Assembly (NCBI GenBank): GCA_947451145.1
Contig: CANFXW010000013.1
Span: forward strand, 1-64,000
Length of the DNA: 64,000 nt
Direction of reading: 5' to 3'
Source of the DNA: Sphingomonadaceae bacterium
Lineage (GTDB): Bacteria > Pseudomonadota > Alphaproteobacteria > Sphingomonadales > Sphingomonadaceae
Part shown: positions 8,555 through 16,568 of the stretch, piece after piece
Position numbering within the stretch: the stretch's first letter is position 1
Layout: each line of letters opens with the position of its first letter
Translations under genes and position numbers: made by a program
Notes under the pieces: generated by a model
What the model saw: the letters and a program-made list of their open reading frames with translations, nothing else
What the model was told of the DNA's origin: nothing
The model's database searches: none

Positions 8555-8568
8555 CAGGGCCAATTGGT

Positions 8569-8593
8569 TATTGAAACGATACAGGTGACAATA
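8569..8593. promoter_or_regulatory. Candidate TetR operator
   Basis: A 25-base interrupted palindrome of the form TATTGnnAC-n7-GTnnCAATA in the 76-bp gap between the TetR gene and the divergent dioxygenase. Size and symmetry fit TetR-family operators; binding by this regulator is inference. Confidence 0.4.
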
Positions 8594-8630
8594 TACTCTA
8601 ACCGAGAAAGCTTACAAAGGCGAGGATGCT

Positions 8631-9470
8631 ATGGCCCTGACCGCAACCGACCTGACCCCGCGTGTCGGTTCGCAATTCCACATCGACCGTGCAGACCTGC
8701 TCAGCGGGGCCCATGCGCAGGAAATCCGCGCCTTGTTGGTGGAGCGCGGTGTAATTGTCGCGCGGGGCATGAACCTGACGGATGACGAGCAGCGCGCTCT
8801 GGCCCGCACGCTGGGTGACCTGCGGCTCGGCACGGTGAAGCAGGAAGGCGAAGAGGGTCTGATGAAGGTCACTTTCGACAAGACGATCAACCCGGAATAC
8901 GCCCAGTTCTTTTTCGGCAGCCAGCTGTGGCACATGGATGGCACCTATGAAGAGATGCCGCCCTTTGCCACGCTGCTCACTCCGCGGGTGCTGTCGGAAA
9001 CCGGCGGGCAGACCGAATTTGCCAACAACTATGCCGCTTACGAAGATCTGCCGGAAGCGGAGAAGGCCTTTCTCGATGGGCTGAAGGTTGTCCACACCAT
9101 GCAGGCCGCGTTGTTTCCTGGGAAGCCTGATTGCTCGGTGGAGGAATTCGCGCTGTGGCATTCCTACCCCAATCGCGAGCATCCGCTGGTCTGGCACCAC
9201 AAGTCTGGCCGTAAAAGCCTCGTCCTGTCGACCTCGGGCAGTCATGTTGTGGGAATGCATCCGGCAGAGAGCCGCGATTTGCTCACGCGGCTGATGGCGC
9301 ACGCCGCTCAGGAGAAATACGTCTATCGCCACAGTTGGCAGATGGGCGACCTGCTGATCTGGGATAATACCGGAACGATGCACCGCGTGCTGCCTTTCCC
9401 GGAGGAAAGCGGGCGGCAGCTGCACCGGTTTACCCTGAACGGGGAAGAACCGGTCGCTGGCGTGGCCTGA
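8631..9470 (+). CDS. TauD/TfdA family Fe(II)/2-oxoglutarate dioxygenase
   Basis: A 279-residue oxygenase that hydroxylates a substrate while decarboxylating 2-oxoglutarate. The iron-binding triad is present: His101 and Asp103 in WHMDGTY and distal His251 in NTGTMHRVLPF; Arg in RQLHRFTL should bind 2-oxoglutarate. Family members act on taurine, 2,4-D, alkyl sulfates and related compounds; the substrate here is unknown. Ribosome binding site GAGG lies five bases before the ATG. It is divergent from the TetR gene. A second, less similar TauD protein lies at 11.4 kb. Confidence 0.92.
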   Translation: MALTATDLTPRVGSQFHIDRADLLSGAHAQEIRALLVERGVIVARGMNLTDDEQRALARTLGDLRLGTVKQEGEEGLMKVTFDKTINPEYAQFFFGSQLWHMDGTYEEMPPFATLLTPRVLSETGGQTEFANNYAAYEDLPEAEKAFLDGLKVVHTMQAALFPGKPDCSVEEFALWHSYPNREHPLVWHHKSGRKSLVLSTSGSHVVGMHPAESRDLLTRLMAHAAQEKYVYRHSWQMGDLLIWDNTGTMHRVLPFPEESGRQLHRFTLNGEEPVAGVA

Positions 9471-9480
9471 ACGCCAAGCG

Positions 9481-9507
9481 CCGCCCGGCGCAAATGCGCG
9501 GGCGGTC
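9481..9507 (+). terminator. Hairpin after the dioxygenase gene
   Basis: CCGCCC-G-GCGC pairs with GCGC-GGGCGG around an AAAT loop with a single bulged G, 10 bases after the stop codon. Only a weak T-run follows, so it may act as a 3' end protector rather than a strong terminator. Confidence 0.45.
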
Positions 9508-9561
9508 TTGCTGGCCGATCACAGACTGAACTGAAGGACCGGCGTTAACCGGCCGTCAGGA

Positions 9562-9735
9562 TCAGGCGTTGGCGGAAGCCATCTGCGAAGAGGTCTTCGA
9601 AAAGGTCTTGTTGAGCTGCGAGCCCAGACCAGAGACCGAAGTCATGATCGCCACTGAAACCAGCGCGCCGATCAGGCCGTATTCGATGGCGGTTGCGCCG
9701 TCGATGTCAGCCAGCAGTTTCTTCAAACGCTTCAT
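9562..9735 (-). CDS. Flp/Fap family type IVb pilin
   Basis: A 57-residue class IVb prepilin. A short basic leader ending in DIDG is followed by ATAIEYGLI, the G-x4-EY prepilin-peptidase site, and then a hydrophobic stretch (ALVSVAIMTSVSGLG). Cleavage after Gly would leave a mature pilin of about 45 residues. The start at 9735 is preferred over the longer frame because GGAGACGGGAA lies directly upstream and the leader length then fits the family. No tad/cpa assembly genes are within the window, so this is an isolated pilin gene whose assembly apparatus must be elsewhere. Confidence 0.9.
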   Translation of the reverse strand: MKRLKKLLADIDGATAIEYGLIGALVSVAIMTSVSGLGSQLNKTFSKTSSQMASANA

Positions 9736-9793
9736 TTCCCGTCTCCAATTCGTCCCGACAAGGCGAGTCTGCTCCCCAGCAGTGCAGTCACGT

Positions 9794-9809
9794 TTTGGCA
9801 CGTGCCAAA
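9794..9809. promoter_or_regulatory. 16-bp perfect palindrome upstream of the pilin gene
   Basis: TTTGGCACGTGCCAAA is fully self-complementary and lies about 58 bases upstream of the pilin start codon. It resembles a dimeric regulator site. TGGCACG also resembles half of a sigma-54 promoter, but no TTGC element is correctly spaced. Confidence 0.5.
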
Positions 9810-9898
9810 TGTGTTGCAGCCCTGTTAACTCTCCAACCAATAGAGATCGGGGATGAAATGAATCCTAGCGAACTAGGTTAAAGAATTTCGAAACATAA

Positions 9899-9929
9899 GA
9901 AAAAGGCGGCAGGATCGCTCCCGCCGCCT
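9899..9929 (-). terminator. Terminator of the amidohydrolase gene
   Basis: Read on the minus strand, AGGCGGC...GCCGCCT forms a stem with an inner CC/GG extension and is followed by TTTTTCTT. It lies 25 bases beyond the amidohydrolase stop codon. Confidence 0.75.
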
Positions 9930-9953
9930 CTTCGCTGTTAATCGTCAATTGGT

Positions 9954-11222
9954 TCAGAACGGCAGGTTATAGAGCCGTACTGCATTGTCTTGCAGAACCT
10001 TTTTCTGCACTTCGCGGCTGTGCCCGCCGAGCACGTCCTTGAGGTGCGCCTGTACGCCCGGATAGAGCGAAGTCGGGTGCGGGAAGTCGGTTTCGAACAT
10101 CACGTTGTCGACGCCGATGATCTCCAGCATGTGCTTCGGCGCGATCTTTTCGAACCAGAAGGTGCAGAAGAAGTGGTCGCGGAAATACTGCCAGGGGCGC
10201 TTTTTGAGGATGTCGCGCTTTGAGGCGAGCATTTCGTCGAACTGGTGCTCCAGCGCCTCGACGGCAAAGGGAACCCAGCCGGCGCCGCTCTCGATCAGGC
10301 CGAGCTTCAGGTTGGGGTGGCGATCAAGCCGGCCCGAAACCATCCAGTTGCCCAGAGTAGCGGCATTGCCGATCGAGAACATGGTGGCGACCACCGAAAG
10401 CTGCTGTTCAAAGGCAAAGCCTTCCCAGGTCAGCATGTTGGGATCGATCGCGGCATTAAGGTGGAAGTTGAGCGGTGTGCCGGTCGCATCGCACATTTCA
10501 AGGAACGGGGTCCAGTAATCGCTCATAAAGCTGGGCACGCCGACCCGCTCGGGCGTGTCGGGCAGAACGAAGCCACGCAGGCCCATGTCGATGCAGCGGC
10601 GGGCTTCCTTCATCAGCTCGCCCTGATCCCAGAAGGGCAGGTGGGCCATGTTGAACACGCGCTGGCCGCTTTCGGTCTGATATTCGACCGAGGCATCGTT
10701 GTAGGTCTGGATGATGCTGGTGGCGAGGTCATTGTCGCCCAGGCTCATCAGCGATCCGGCCTGGGTAACGCCGGAGTTCTGGTAACAGATCTGGGCATAG
10801 ATGCCCATGTCATCCATCGCCTGAAGGCGGTGCTTCAGGATGTGCCCGCCCGGGTGCGCCTGCTCCAGTTTGGGGAAGGCAAGGCGGCCAAGCACCTTGT
10901 TATTGTCTGCACGGATTACGTTGCCGCCCATCGAGCCAAAGTTGCGATCGCCCACGTACCAGCGGTCAACGCCATCGGCATCGCGCTTCACATAGGGCAC
11001 CTTGTCCTTGTATTTCGCCGGGGCGCGACTGGTGAAGAGGTCCGGCGCTTCGGTGATGTGGGTATCGGTATCGACGATCTTGATGCCTTCGAACATCGGA
11101 TCGAGGCCGCCCGTTTGTGTGGCATAGTCAACTTCCCGGATAACACCGCCATCGGTGTAGCCTTCGGAATTCCAGTATTTCTTGGCCGCAGTGGCCAGCT
11201 CGGTGGGATCGGCCTCAGCCAT
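9954..11222 (-). CDS. Amidohydrolase family protein (metal-dependent TIM barrel)
   Basis: A 422-residue amidohydrolase_2-type enzyme. IVDTDTHITE (about residue 49-58) is the first-strand metal motif (DxH), FHLNAA supplies a central His, GLIESGAGW is the SGG-type strand, and MFETDFPHPTS carries the catalytic Asp. Relatives act as decarboxylases or hydrolases of aromatic and acyl-ring compounds. The start has GGGGAG eight bases upstream. It is divergent from a TauD-type dioxygenase and ends at a clear terminator, so it is a single-gene unit in a catabolic region. The substrate is unknown. Confidence 0.88.
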   Translation of the reverse strand: MAEADPTELATAAKKYWNSEGYTDGGVIREVDYATQTGGLDPMFEGIKIVDTDTHITEAPDLFTSRAPAKYKDKVPYVKRDADGVDRWYVGDRNFGSMGGNVIRADNNKVLGRLAFPKLEQAHPGGHILKHRLQAMDDMGIYAQICYQNSGVTQAGSLMSLGDNDLATSIIQTYNDASVEYQTESGQRVFNMAHLPFWDQGELMKEARRCIDMGLRGFVLPDTPERVGVPSFMSDYWTPFLEMCDATGTPLNFHLNAAIDPNMLTWEGFAFEQQLSVVATMFSIGNAATLGNWMVSGRLDRHPNLKLGLIESGAGWVPFAVEALEHQFDEMLASKRDILKKRPWQYFRDHFFCTFWFEKIAPKHMLEIIGVDNVMFETDFPHPTSLYPGVQAHLKDVLGGHSREVQKKVLQDNAVRLYNLPF

Positions 11223-11317
11223 GATCGGTACTCCCCAATGGAATGGTTATTGCGACGCATTTTCGCATTGGCGCGTAGATCAGGCAACCTGAATGCGGCT
11301 AGGTGTGCGGCTCATCG

Positions 11318-11345
11318 CCCGAGCGGCGTTGATTGCCCGCTCAGG
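11318..11345. promoter_or_regulatory. Inverted repeat between amidohydrolase and dioxygenase genes
   Basis: CCcGAGCGG and CCGCTCaGG form an 8-of-9 inverted repeat with a ten-base centre, in the 211-bp divergent gap 11223-11433. It may be an operator for one or both genes. No obvious promoter hexamers were found nearby. Confidence 0.35.
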
Positions 11346-11433
11346 ACAGCAATGATGCTTGACCGCTACTTTCACTGCGGGTCACTATGCCAGCCATAGA
11401 ACGGCCAAAAGTGCCGCGACGAGAGGCTGGGTT

Positions 11434-12399
11434 ATGGTTGGCATTTCTGTCTCACCACTGCGCGATGGTCTGCCTTTCGGCATCAGGATCGGCGGCGTTA
11501 CGCTCGAGTCTGCTGCTGATCCGGCAATGCGCGAGCAGATCAACGATCTGTTCGTCAGGCACGGCGTAATCGTCTTTGAACAGGTTGAGCCAAGCGATGC
11601 CATGCAGTTGGCGCTGAGCAATATTTTCGGGCCCTTGAAAGAGCACCCGGTAAAGAATGTAAGCCGCGTCGATGGCGATGCCATGCCGGGTGTCGTGCGC
11701 ATTCATGCCGAGGCCGGCAAAGGCGGTTTGGTTGAATTGAACGGCAAGCAGCTTTCGCACTGGCTGCCCTGGCATTTTGACCATGCCTATAATGACGAGC
11801 TCAACTACGCCGGCATTCTGCGCGCTACCGAGATCGTGCCTGAGGGCGGCCTGACCGGTTTCGCCGATGGCATCGCGATGTACAATGCCTTTCCGAAAGA
11901 CCTCCTCGCAAGGATCGAGGGCGAGACGATCATCTACACGCTGAACGTGCAGTATGACACGATGCGCTTTGGCCGTCCGGATGCTTTCCGCGTGCTGCAA
12001 CCCAAGCCTTCGCCGCCCGGCTTCGAGGAAGAAGCGCGCCGCATGCCCCGCGCACTTCATCCCGCTGTCTGGACCCGCAAGACTGGCGAAAAGGTCCTGC
12101 ATATTTCGCCGTGGATGGCGGAAGGTATTGTTGGCATGGAAAATGCCGAAGGCGATGCCTTGCTCGAAGAGGTATGCCAGACGATCAACCGGCTCGCGAA
12201 GGAACTCAGCTATTTCCACAAGTGGCGGCCTACTGACATGATGATCTGGGATAACACCCGTGTGCTCCACTCGGTTACCGGCCACGATCCTTCTGTCGAT
12301 CGCACGATGCAGCGCACGACTATCAAGGGCGATTACGGGCTGGGCCGCTTCGAGGACAATGCGGCTGGCGGCGCGATCCTTTCCGAGACGACCGTCTGA
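11434..12399 (+). CDS. TauD/TfdA family Fe(II)/2-oxoglutarate dioxygenase
   Basis: A 321-residue dioxygenase. His114 and Asp116 (WLPWHFDHAYND) and distal His279 (NTRVLHSVTG) form the iron triad; RTMQRTTIKG carries the likely 2-oxoglutarate Arg. The ATG at 11434 has GAGAGG upstream and matches where the family begins; an upstream ATG at 11359 would add 25 residues without homology-like character. Its stop overlaps the next gene's start by one base (TGATG), and a third gene follows, so dioxygenase, hydrolase and SnoaL protein form an operon. Only remotely similar to the dioxygenase at 8.6 kb. Confidence 0.9.
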   Translation: MVGISVSPLRDGLPFGIRIGGVTLESAADPAMREQINDLFVRHGVIVFEQVEPSDAMQLALSNIFGPLKEHPVKNVSRVDGDAMPGVVRIHAEAGKGGLVELNGKQLSHWLPWHFDHAYNDELNYAGILRATEIVPEGGLTGFADGIAMYNAFPKDLLARIEGETIIYTLNVQYDTMRFGRPDAFRVLQPKPSPPGFEEEARRMPRALHPAVWTRKTGEKVLHISPWMAEGIVGMENAEGDALLEEVCQTINRLAKELSYFHKWRPTDMMIWDNTRVLHSVTGHDPSVDRTMQRTTIKGDYGLGRFEDNAAGGAILSETTV

Positions 12400-13265
12400 T
12401 GGCGCGGATCACTGTCGACGGGCTGGAGCTCGATTATGAACTGAGCGGTCCGGAAGGCGGGCAGCCGCTGGTCCTGACCCCCGGCGGGCGATACCCGCGC
12501 GATACGGCAGGTGTGCCGGAACTGGGACAGATTTTCGCCGACAACGGCTATCGCGTGCTGCTTTGGGATCGCCCGGGCTGCGGCGCATCCGACATTGCCT
12601 TCACCGCGCCATCAGAATCGGTGATGAACTGCGAGGCGCTGGTTGGCCTTGTGCGAGAGCTGGGGCTGAAGGATGTCGTTCTGGTCGGCGGTTCGGCAGG
12701 ATCGCGCATCTCGCTGATGGCAGCGGCGCGGATGCCGTGGAACGTCAGCAAGATCGCGATCTGGTGGCTGAGCGGCGGGCCAATCGGCCTTGCAGGTTTG
12801 GCTTGGTATTACTGCGGTGATCAGGTGGCCGCAGCCTCCAGCGGCGGCATGGAAGCCGTGGTGAAATTGGCAAGCTGGGCCGAGCAGATCAGCAGAAATC
12901 CGCGTATGAAGGACATTCTGCTGGCGCAGGACCCAGATGCCTACATCGCCACTATGGAGAAATGGGCCAAGGCCTTCCTATACCGTGACGATACCCCGAT
13001 GCCGGGGATCAGTGAGGCAGACTTTGCCCGCCTGACCATGCCGATCCAGGTGTTCCGCAGCGGCAAGAGCGATATGGCGCACACCCGCGAGACATCGGAA
13101 TGGGTACATCGCCTGCTGCCCAACGCCACCCTGTTCGAGCCGCCGTGGGGCGATCAGGAATGGAACCTTGTATCGACCTTCCCCGTCGATACGGCCAAAC
13201 GCCGGGGCCGGTTTGAGCGCTGGCCGCTGATCGCTCCGATGGTGCTCGATTTCCTGAAGGGGTGA
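12399..13265 (+). CDS. Alpha/beta hydrolase
   Basis: A 288-residue alpha/beta-hydrolase-fold protein. TPGGRYPRDT and WDRPGCGASD form the oxyanion and cap entry, and VGGSAGS (about residue 90-96) is the nucleophile elbow with catalytic Ser. I do not see a His in the usual C-terminal position (the region reads EPPWGDQEWN), so the catalytic triad may be altered. Translationally coupled to the dioxygenase before it (TGATG). The likely role is hydrolysis of an ester or ring-cleavage intermediate in the same pathway; the substrate is unknown. Confidence 0.85.
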   Translation: MARITVDGLELDYELSGPEGGQPLVLTPGGRYPRDTAGVPELGQIFADNGYRVLLWDRPGCGASDIAFTAPSESVMNCEALVGLVRELGLKDVVLVGGSAGSRISLMAAARMPWNVSKIAIWWLSGGPIGLAGLAWYYCGDQVAAASSGGMEAVVKLASWAEQISRNPRMKDILLAQDPDAYIATMEKWAKAFLYRDDTPMPGISEADFARLTMPIQVFRSGKSDMAHTRETSEWVHRLLPNATLFEPPWGDQEWNLVSTFPVDTAKRRGRFERWPLIAPMVLDFLKG

Positions 13266-13270
13266 GGACG

Positions 13271-13813
13271 ATGGATCCGGCAATGGAAAGACAACTGCGC
13301 GACCTGCTCGATCGCGATGCTATCCTGCAGGTGATCCACCGCATGGCGCGCGGGCTGGACCGGGTGGATAACGATCTCGTCCTGTCGTGCTACTGGCCGG
13401 AGGCGATTGACGATCACACCTATTACCTCGGTGGGCCGGAGGGCTTCGTCGCCTATGCCGACCAGATGACGCTATCGTTCATTTCCTGCCAGCATGGCCT
13501 GTTGACCCACAATTGCGAGATCGACGGCGATGATGCGCACTGCGAGACCTATTACACCTTCGTCGCCACCGCCGCCGAGCCGCCGCATTTCATGGCGAGT
13601 GGACGCTATGTCGATCACTTCCAGAAGCGCGACGGGGAGTGGCGCATTCTCAGCCGGTTCACCGTGGTGGATGGACAGTATGACTTGCTGCCGTCTCAGC
13701 GAAACGCAAACCGGCCCTCTGCCTATGCGCCCGGCGAGCGTCCGGTTTCACTGGATCGCAGCGATCTGAGTTATCAACGGCCGGTGCGCACAAGAACGCC
13801 CAGGCAGGTCTAG
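13271..13813 (+). CDS. SnoaL-like / NTF2-fold protein
   Basis: A 180-residue NTF2-superfamily protein of the SnoaL_4 type. It has the typical opening helix (LLDRDAILQVIHRMARGLDRVDNDLVLSCYWPEAIDDH) and a C-terminal sheet (ASGRYVDHFQKRDGEWRILSR). Arg-Asp/His pockets in such proteins serve dehydratases, isomerases or small hydroxylase partners. The ATG at 13271 is preferred because GGGGTGAGG lies just upstream; a GTG at 13262 is the alternative. Last gene of the dioxygenase-hydrolase operon, convergent with the dienelactone hydrolase gene with overlapping ends. A second member lies at 15.2 kb. Confidence 0.85.
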   Translation: MDPAMERQLRDLLDRDAILQVIHRMARGLDRVDNDLVLSCYWPEAIDDHTYYLGGPEGFVAYADQMTLSFISCQHGLLTHNCEIDGDDAHCETYYTFVATAAEPPHFMASGRYVDHFQKRDGEWRILSRFTVVDGQYDLLPSQRNANRPSAYAPGERPVSLDRSDLSYQRPVRTRTPRQV

Positions 13814-14532
13814 CCCCGCAACACCGCGCCCAGCAGTTCGACAGTTCCGGCCCAGCTCATCCGGTCGGCCAGCGCGTTATAGGCAATCCCCTCCATGCCC
13901 AGCGCGTCCGAGCCGGGGTCGGAAAAGCCGTGCGCGGCGTCGCCGAAAGTGGTGATCGTGTGCCGCGCCCCGGCCGATGCCAGTTCCAGGCGCAGGCCTT
14001 CGATGTGATCGAGCGGGGCAAAGGGATCGTGCGCGCCGCACCAGGCGTGAACCTCGCCAGCAAAAGCTCCCGCTTCCATCGGTGCCGCGCTGGTAAGGAT
14101 GCCATGGAAGCTGACCACAGCACGCGCCGGAGCGCCGCTGCGCGCCAATTCGAGCACGCAGGTGCCGCCAAAGCAGTATCCGATTGCCGCAACCCGGTCT
14201 GCCTTGACTTGAGGCATAGCCGCCACTCGTCCAAACCATGCGGCAACGCGGCTGCGCAGCAGGGCGGGGTCCTGCATCACGGCCTGAAAACTCACGCCGC
14301 TGGTGATTGCAGGATCGCCAGCCGGAGCGCCGCCGCCATACATGTCGCTTGCTACTGCGACGTAACCCAGCGCGGCAAGGCGCCGCAGAACCTCATGGAT
14401 GCGCTCGCCAATGCCCAGCGCATTGTGCATCACCAGTACGGCGGGAAAGGGCCCTTCGCCCGCCGGTATTGCAGCTTTCCCAGTCAGCAGGGTGCCTGCG
14501 TGCTCCAGTTCGACGGGCATGAATTCAGACAT
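13810..14532 (-). CDS. Dienelactone hydrolase family protein
   Basis: A 240-residue alpha/beta hydrolase. The triad is readable: Cys in GYCFGG (nucleophile, as in true dienelactone hydrolases), Asp in GAHDPFAPLDH and His in GDAAHGFSDPG. Classical members open dienelactones in chlorocatechol degradation, but many act on other esters. GGAG precedes the ATG. It lies 36 bases after the Cu/Zn SOD gene on the same strand. It fits the surrounding catabolic genes, but there is no catechol dioxygenase in view. Confidence 0.88.
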   Translation of the reverse strand: MSEFMPVELEHAGTLLTGKAAIPAGEGPFPAVLVMHNALGIGERIHEVLRRLAALGYVAVASDMYGGGAPAGDPAITSGVSFQAVMQDPALLRSRVAAWFGRVAAMPQVKADRVAAIGYCFGGTCVLELARSGAPARAVVSFHGILTSAAPMEAGAFAGEVHAWCGAHDPFAPLDHIEGLRLELASAGARHTITTFGDAAHGFSDPGSDALGMEGIAYNALADRMSWAGTVELLGAVLRG

Positions 14533-14568
14533 CCGGGACTCCTTGCTTGTTACCTCCGCAAGCGAAGA

Positions 14569-15099
14569 TCAGTTCTTCTTGAACACCCCGCAGGCGATGC
14601 GGGCGCCGCTGTTGCCGCTGGGGTCGGTGGCATAGTCATCGGCGCTGGCGTGGATCACAATGGCGGCACCGTCGGCATCGAACATCTGGGTGAACAGCGT
14701 CTTGGCCGATCCGGCGAGCGGGATTACCGCGACGGCAAAGCCGTTGGTGTCAGCGGTGACATTCGGCAGGTCACCCAGATGGCTGCCTGCCGGGTTCTTC
14801 ATCCCGTGCATCTTGCCCTCGGGATTGAGATGGCCGCCAGCATCGGCAAAGCCGGTGCCTTTGCAGTTGCCTACAGTGTGAAAATGCATTCCGTGGTCGC
14901 CGGGGGTAACGCCCCTGAGCGAGATGCGCAGCACGGCCTTGTCTTTCCTTGTGGCGATCACCGCGTAACCGGCATCGGTGCCCGTGGCCGTAAACAACCG
15001 CGCGCTGGCGACCGGAGCGCGGGGAGCTTTCGCGGTGAGGGGGGGGGTGGCCAGCGCCAGAGCCAGCAGGGCGATGCCTGCTTTTCCGAAATCCGTCAT
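14569..15099 (-). CDS. sodC: Cu/Zn superoxide dismutase, periplasmic
   Basis: Dismutates superoxide in the periplasm. 176 residues with an N-terminal signal peptide (about residues 5-24). Copper and zinc ligands are visible: HMHFH, GGHLNP, and IVIHASADD, with conserved cysteines in GNCKG and RIACGV and the NSGARIACGVF ending. AGGAGA precedes the ATG. The signal peptide contains a run of nine C (coding strand) that is prone to slippage. It stands between a SnoaL gene and dienelactone hydrolase in a same-strand series; protection near oxygenase activity is possible but inferred. Confidence 0.95.
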   Translation of the reverse strand: MTDFGKAGIALLALALATPPLTAKAPRAPVASARLFTATGTDAGYAVIATRKDKAVLRISLRGVTPGDHGMHFHTVGNCKGTGFADAGGHLNPEGKMHGMKNPAGSHLGDLPNVTADTNGFAVAVIPLAGSAKTLFTQMFDADGAAIVIHASADDYATDPSGNSGARIACGVFKKN

Positions 15100-15183
15100 G
15101 CGAGCTCTCCTGATTGCCTGGGCTTCAGGCTAGGCCCATCCCGGCCTATTGACAACTACTCGCAAGAAGCGTGCGTCTTGGCC

Positions 15184-15723
15184 TCAGTTGCGCGCGCCGC
15201 GCTGGAACAGGTGCATGCCAAGTTCGCCATAGCTCGGGTCATTCACGAAGTCAGGAAACGCGACCACCGGCCCTGCCAGCGGACGCCTGATCTTCATGTC
15301 ATAGGTCACCACGCGCTTGGCAAAGCGCCATTTTCCATCGTCGCAGCGGCGATAGTTGTCGATGTAGCGTACGGCCATCAGGTCTTCCAGCTGGCCACCC
15401 TGACCATCGGGGATCAGGTGATAGGCGAGGGCATAGACCTCTCCGCAGCCGGTTCCGGCCTCGATATCGACGTCGATCAGGTGGTTGCAGGCGTGGTGGC
15501 CCGAATAGGGCATATAAGGGAATGACCGCTCGATGAAGTCGCAATAGCCCTGCTGGCCGCCATCATAGGTATCACCGTGGCTGTCGGTTGCATCTGGCGT
15601 GTAGAGATCGCGCAGCAGGTCGATATCCTTGCGGTCAATCGCGCGCGAATAGAGCAGCACCAGCTCGCGTATTTCATCCTTGGCGACCAGTTTGGCGAGG
15701 GCGCTTGCGTCATTTGAAGGCAT
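15184..15723 (-). CDS. SnoaL-like / NTF2-fold protein
   Basis: A 179-residue NTF2-superfamily protein (SnoaL_4 type): KDEIRELVLLYSRAIDRKDIDLLRDLYTPDATDSHGD is the opening helix region and YIDNYRRCDDGKWRFAKRVV the closing strands. Length and pattern parallel the protein at 13.3 kb. GGGAGA precedes the ATG. It is 15 bases downstream of an SDR gene and follows the Rieske oxygenase gene, so it may be a small subunit-like or dehydratase component of that pathway; ring-hydroxylating dioxygenase beta subunits share this fold, but the identity is not established. Confidence 0.85.
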   Translation of the reverse strand: MPSNDASALAKLVAKDEIRELVLLYSRAIDRKDIDLLRDLYTPDATDSHGDTYDGGQQGYCDFIERSFPYMPYSGHHACNHLIDVDIEAGTGCGEVYALAYHLIPDGQGGQLEDLMAVRYIDNYRRCDDGKWRFAKRVVTYDMKIRRPLAGPVVAFPDFVNDPSYGELGMHLFQRGARN

Positions 15724-15738
15724 TGTTCTCTCCCAGAA

Positions 15739-16554
15739 TCAGCGCAGCAGCGCGCCGCCATCGACCTGCATCACTTGTCCGGTAACCCAGCTGGCCTGGG
15801 CCGAGGCCAGCCATGCCACCAGTGCGGCGACTTCCTCGGGCTTGCCCAGCGGGCGGCCTAGTAGTGGCTGGCGACCGCGCATAGATTTGTCGAAATCGCT
15901 CGAATTCCCAAAGGCGCTGGCGAAAAAGTTGCTCTCCGGAGCGAAGCGGCTGCCCTTGCTATAGGCCTCCGGATCGCCGGACATCGTGCCATAGGGCGCG
16001 ACGCAATTGACGCGGACGCCGTGCTGGCCAACCTCCTTGGCGAGCACATGGGTGAACGAATGCACCGCGCCCTTCATCGCCGAATAGATTGCCAGCTGGT
16101 AATCGCCGACGATGGCGGCGGTCGAGCCGATGTTGATGATCGATCCGCTCTTGCGCGCGATCATGCCGGGCAGCACTGCGTGGGTCATCGCCAGCATGGT
16201 GCGCACGTTCAGGTCAAAATCGCCCTGCCACAGCGCGGGGTCTGAATCGACGAACATGCCTTTGGTCGAATTGCCGCCGATGTTGTTGACCAGCACTTCA
16301 ACTGGCCCGAGCACGCCAGCAGCATCTGCGGTGCGACTTGCGGCATCGGGGTGAAGCATGTCGACCTCGATGAACACGGCTTCCCCAGCGCCGCGATCCT
16401 TTGCCAGCTTGCAGACTTTCATCCCCGCTTCGGCATCGCGGCCGGTGAACACCAGTTTCGCGCCCTCGGCGGCGAGCGCCAGCACGATGCCGCGGCCGAT
16501 ATTGGCCGTGCCACCGGTAACGACAGCGACTTTGCCCGCGAGTTCGAGATCCAT
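15739..16554 (-). CDS. SDR family oxidoreductase
   Basis: A 271-residue classical SDR. TGGTANIGRG is the glycine motif, VNNIGG the NNAG equivalent, and IGSTAAI...YSAMK the catalytic Ser-Tyr-Lys. The C-terminus WVTGQVMQVDGGALLR is typical. It lies 14 bases after the Rieske oxygenase and 15 bases before a SnoaL gene, in one apparent operon. Dehydrogenation of a hydroxylated ring or alcohol product would fit; the substrate is unknown. Confidence 0.92.
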   Translation of the reverse strand: MDLELAGKVAVVTGGTANIGRGIVLALAAEGAKLVFTGRDAEAGMKVCKLAKDRGAGEAVFIEVDMLHPDAASRTADAAGVLGPVEVLVNNIGGNSTKGMFVDSDPALWQGDFDLNVRTMLAMTHAVLPGMIARKSGSIINIGSTAAIVGDYQLAIYSAMKGAVHSFTHVLAKEVGQHGVRVNCVAPYGTMSGDPEAYSKGSRFAPESNFFASAFGNSSDFDKSMRGRQPLLGRPLGKPEEVAALVAWLASAQASWVTGQVMQVDGGALLR

Positions 16555-16568
16555 GCCCTGCGTTCCTA

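Noticed and set aside
9794..9809. Sigma-54 promoter at TGGCACG
   Set aside because: No TTGC element occurs at the required spacing on either strand; the sequence is better explained as a palindrome.
13930..15525. A 531-residue plus-strand frame across dienelactone hydrolase, SOD and SnoaL genes
   Set aside because: The minus-strand genes carry clear active-site motifs and ribosome binding sites; the plus frame spans three genes and their gaps without any recognisable motif.
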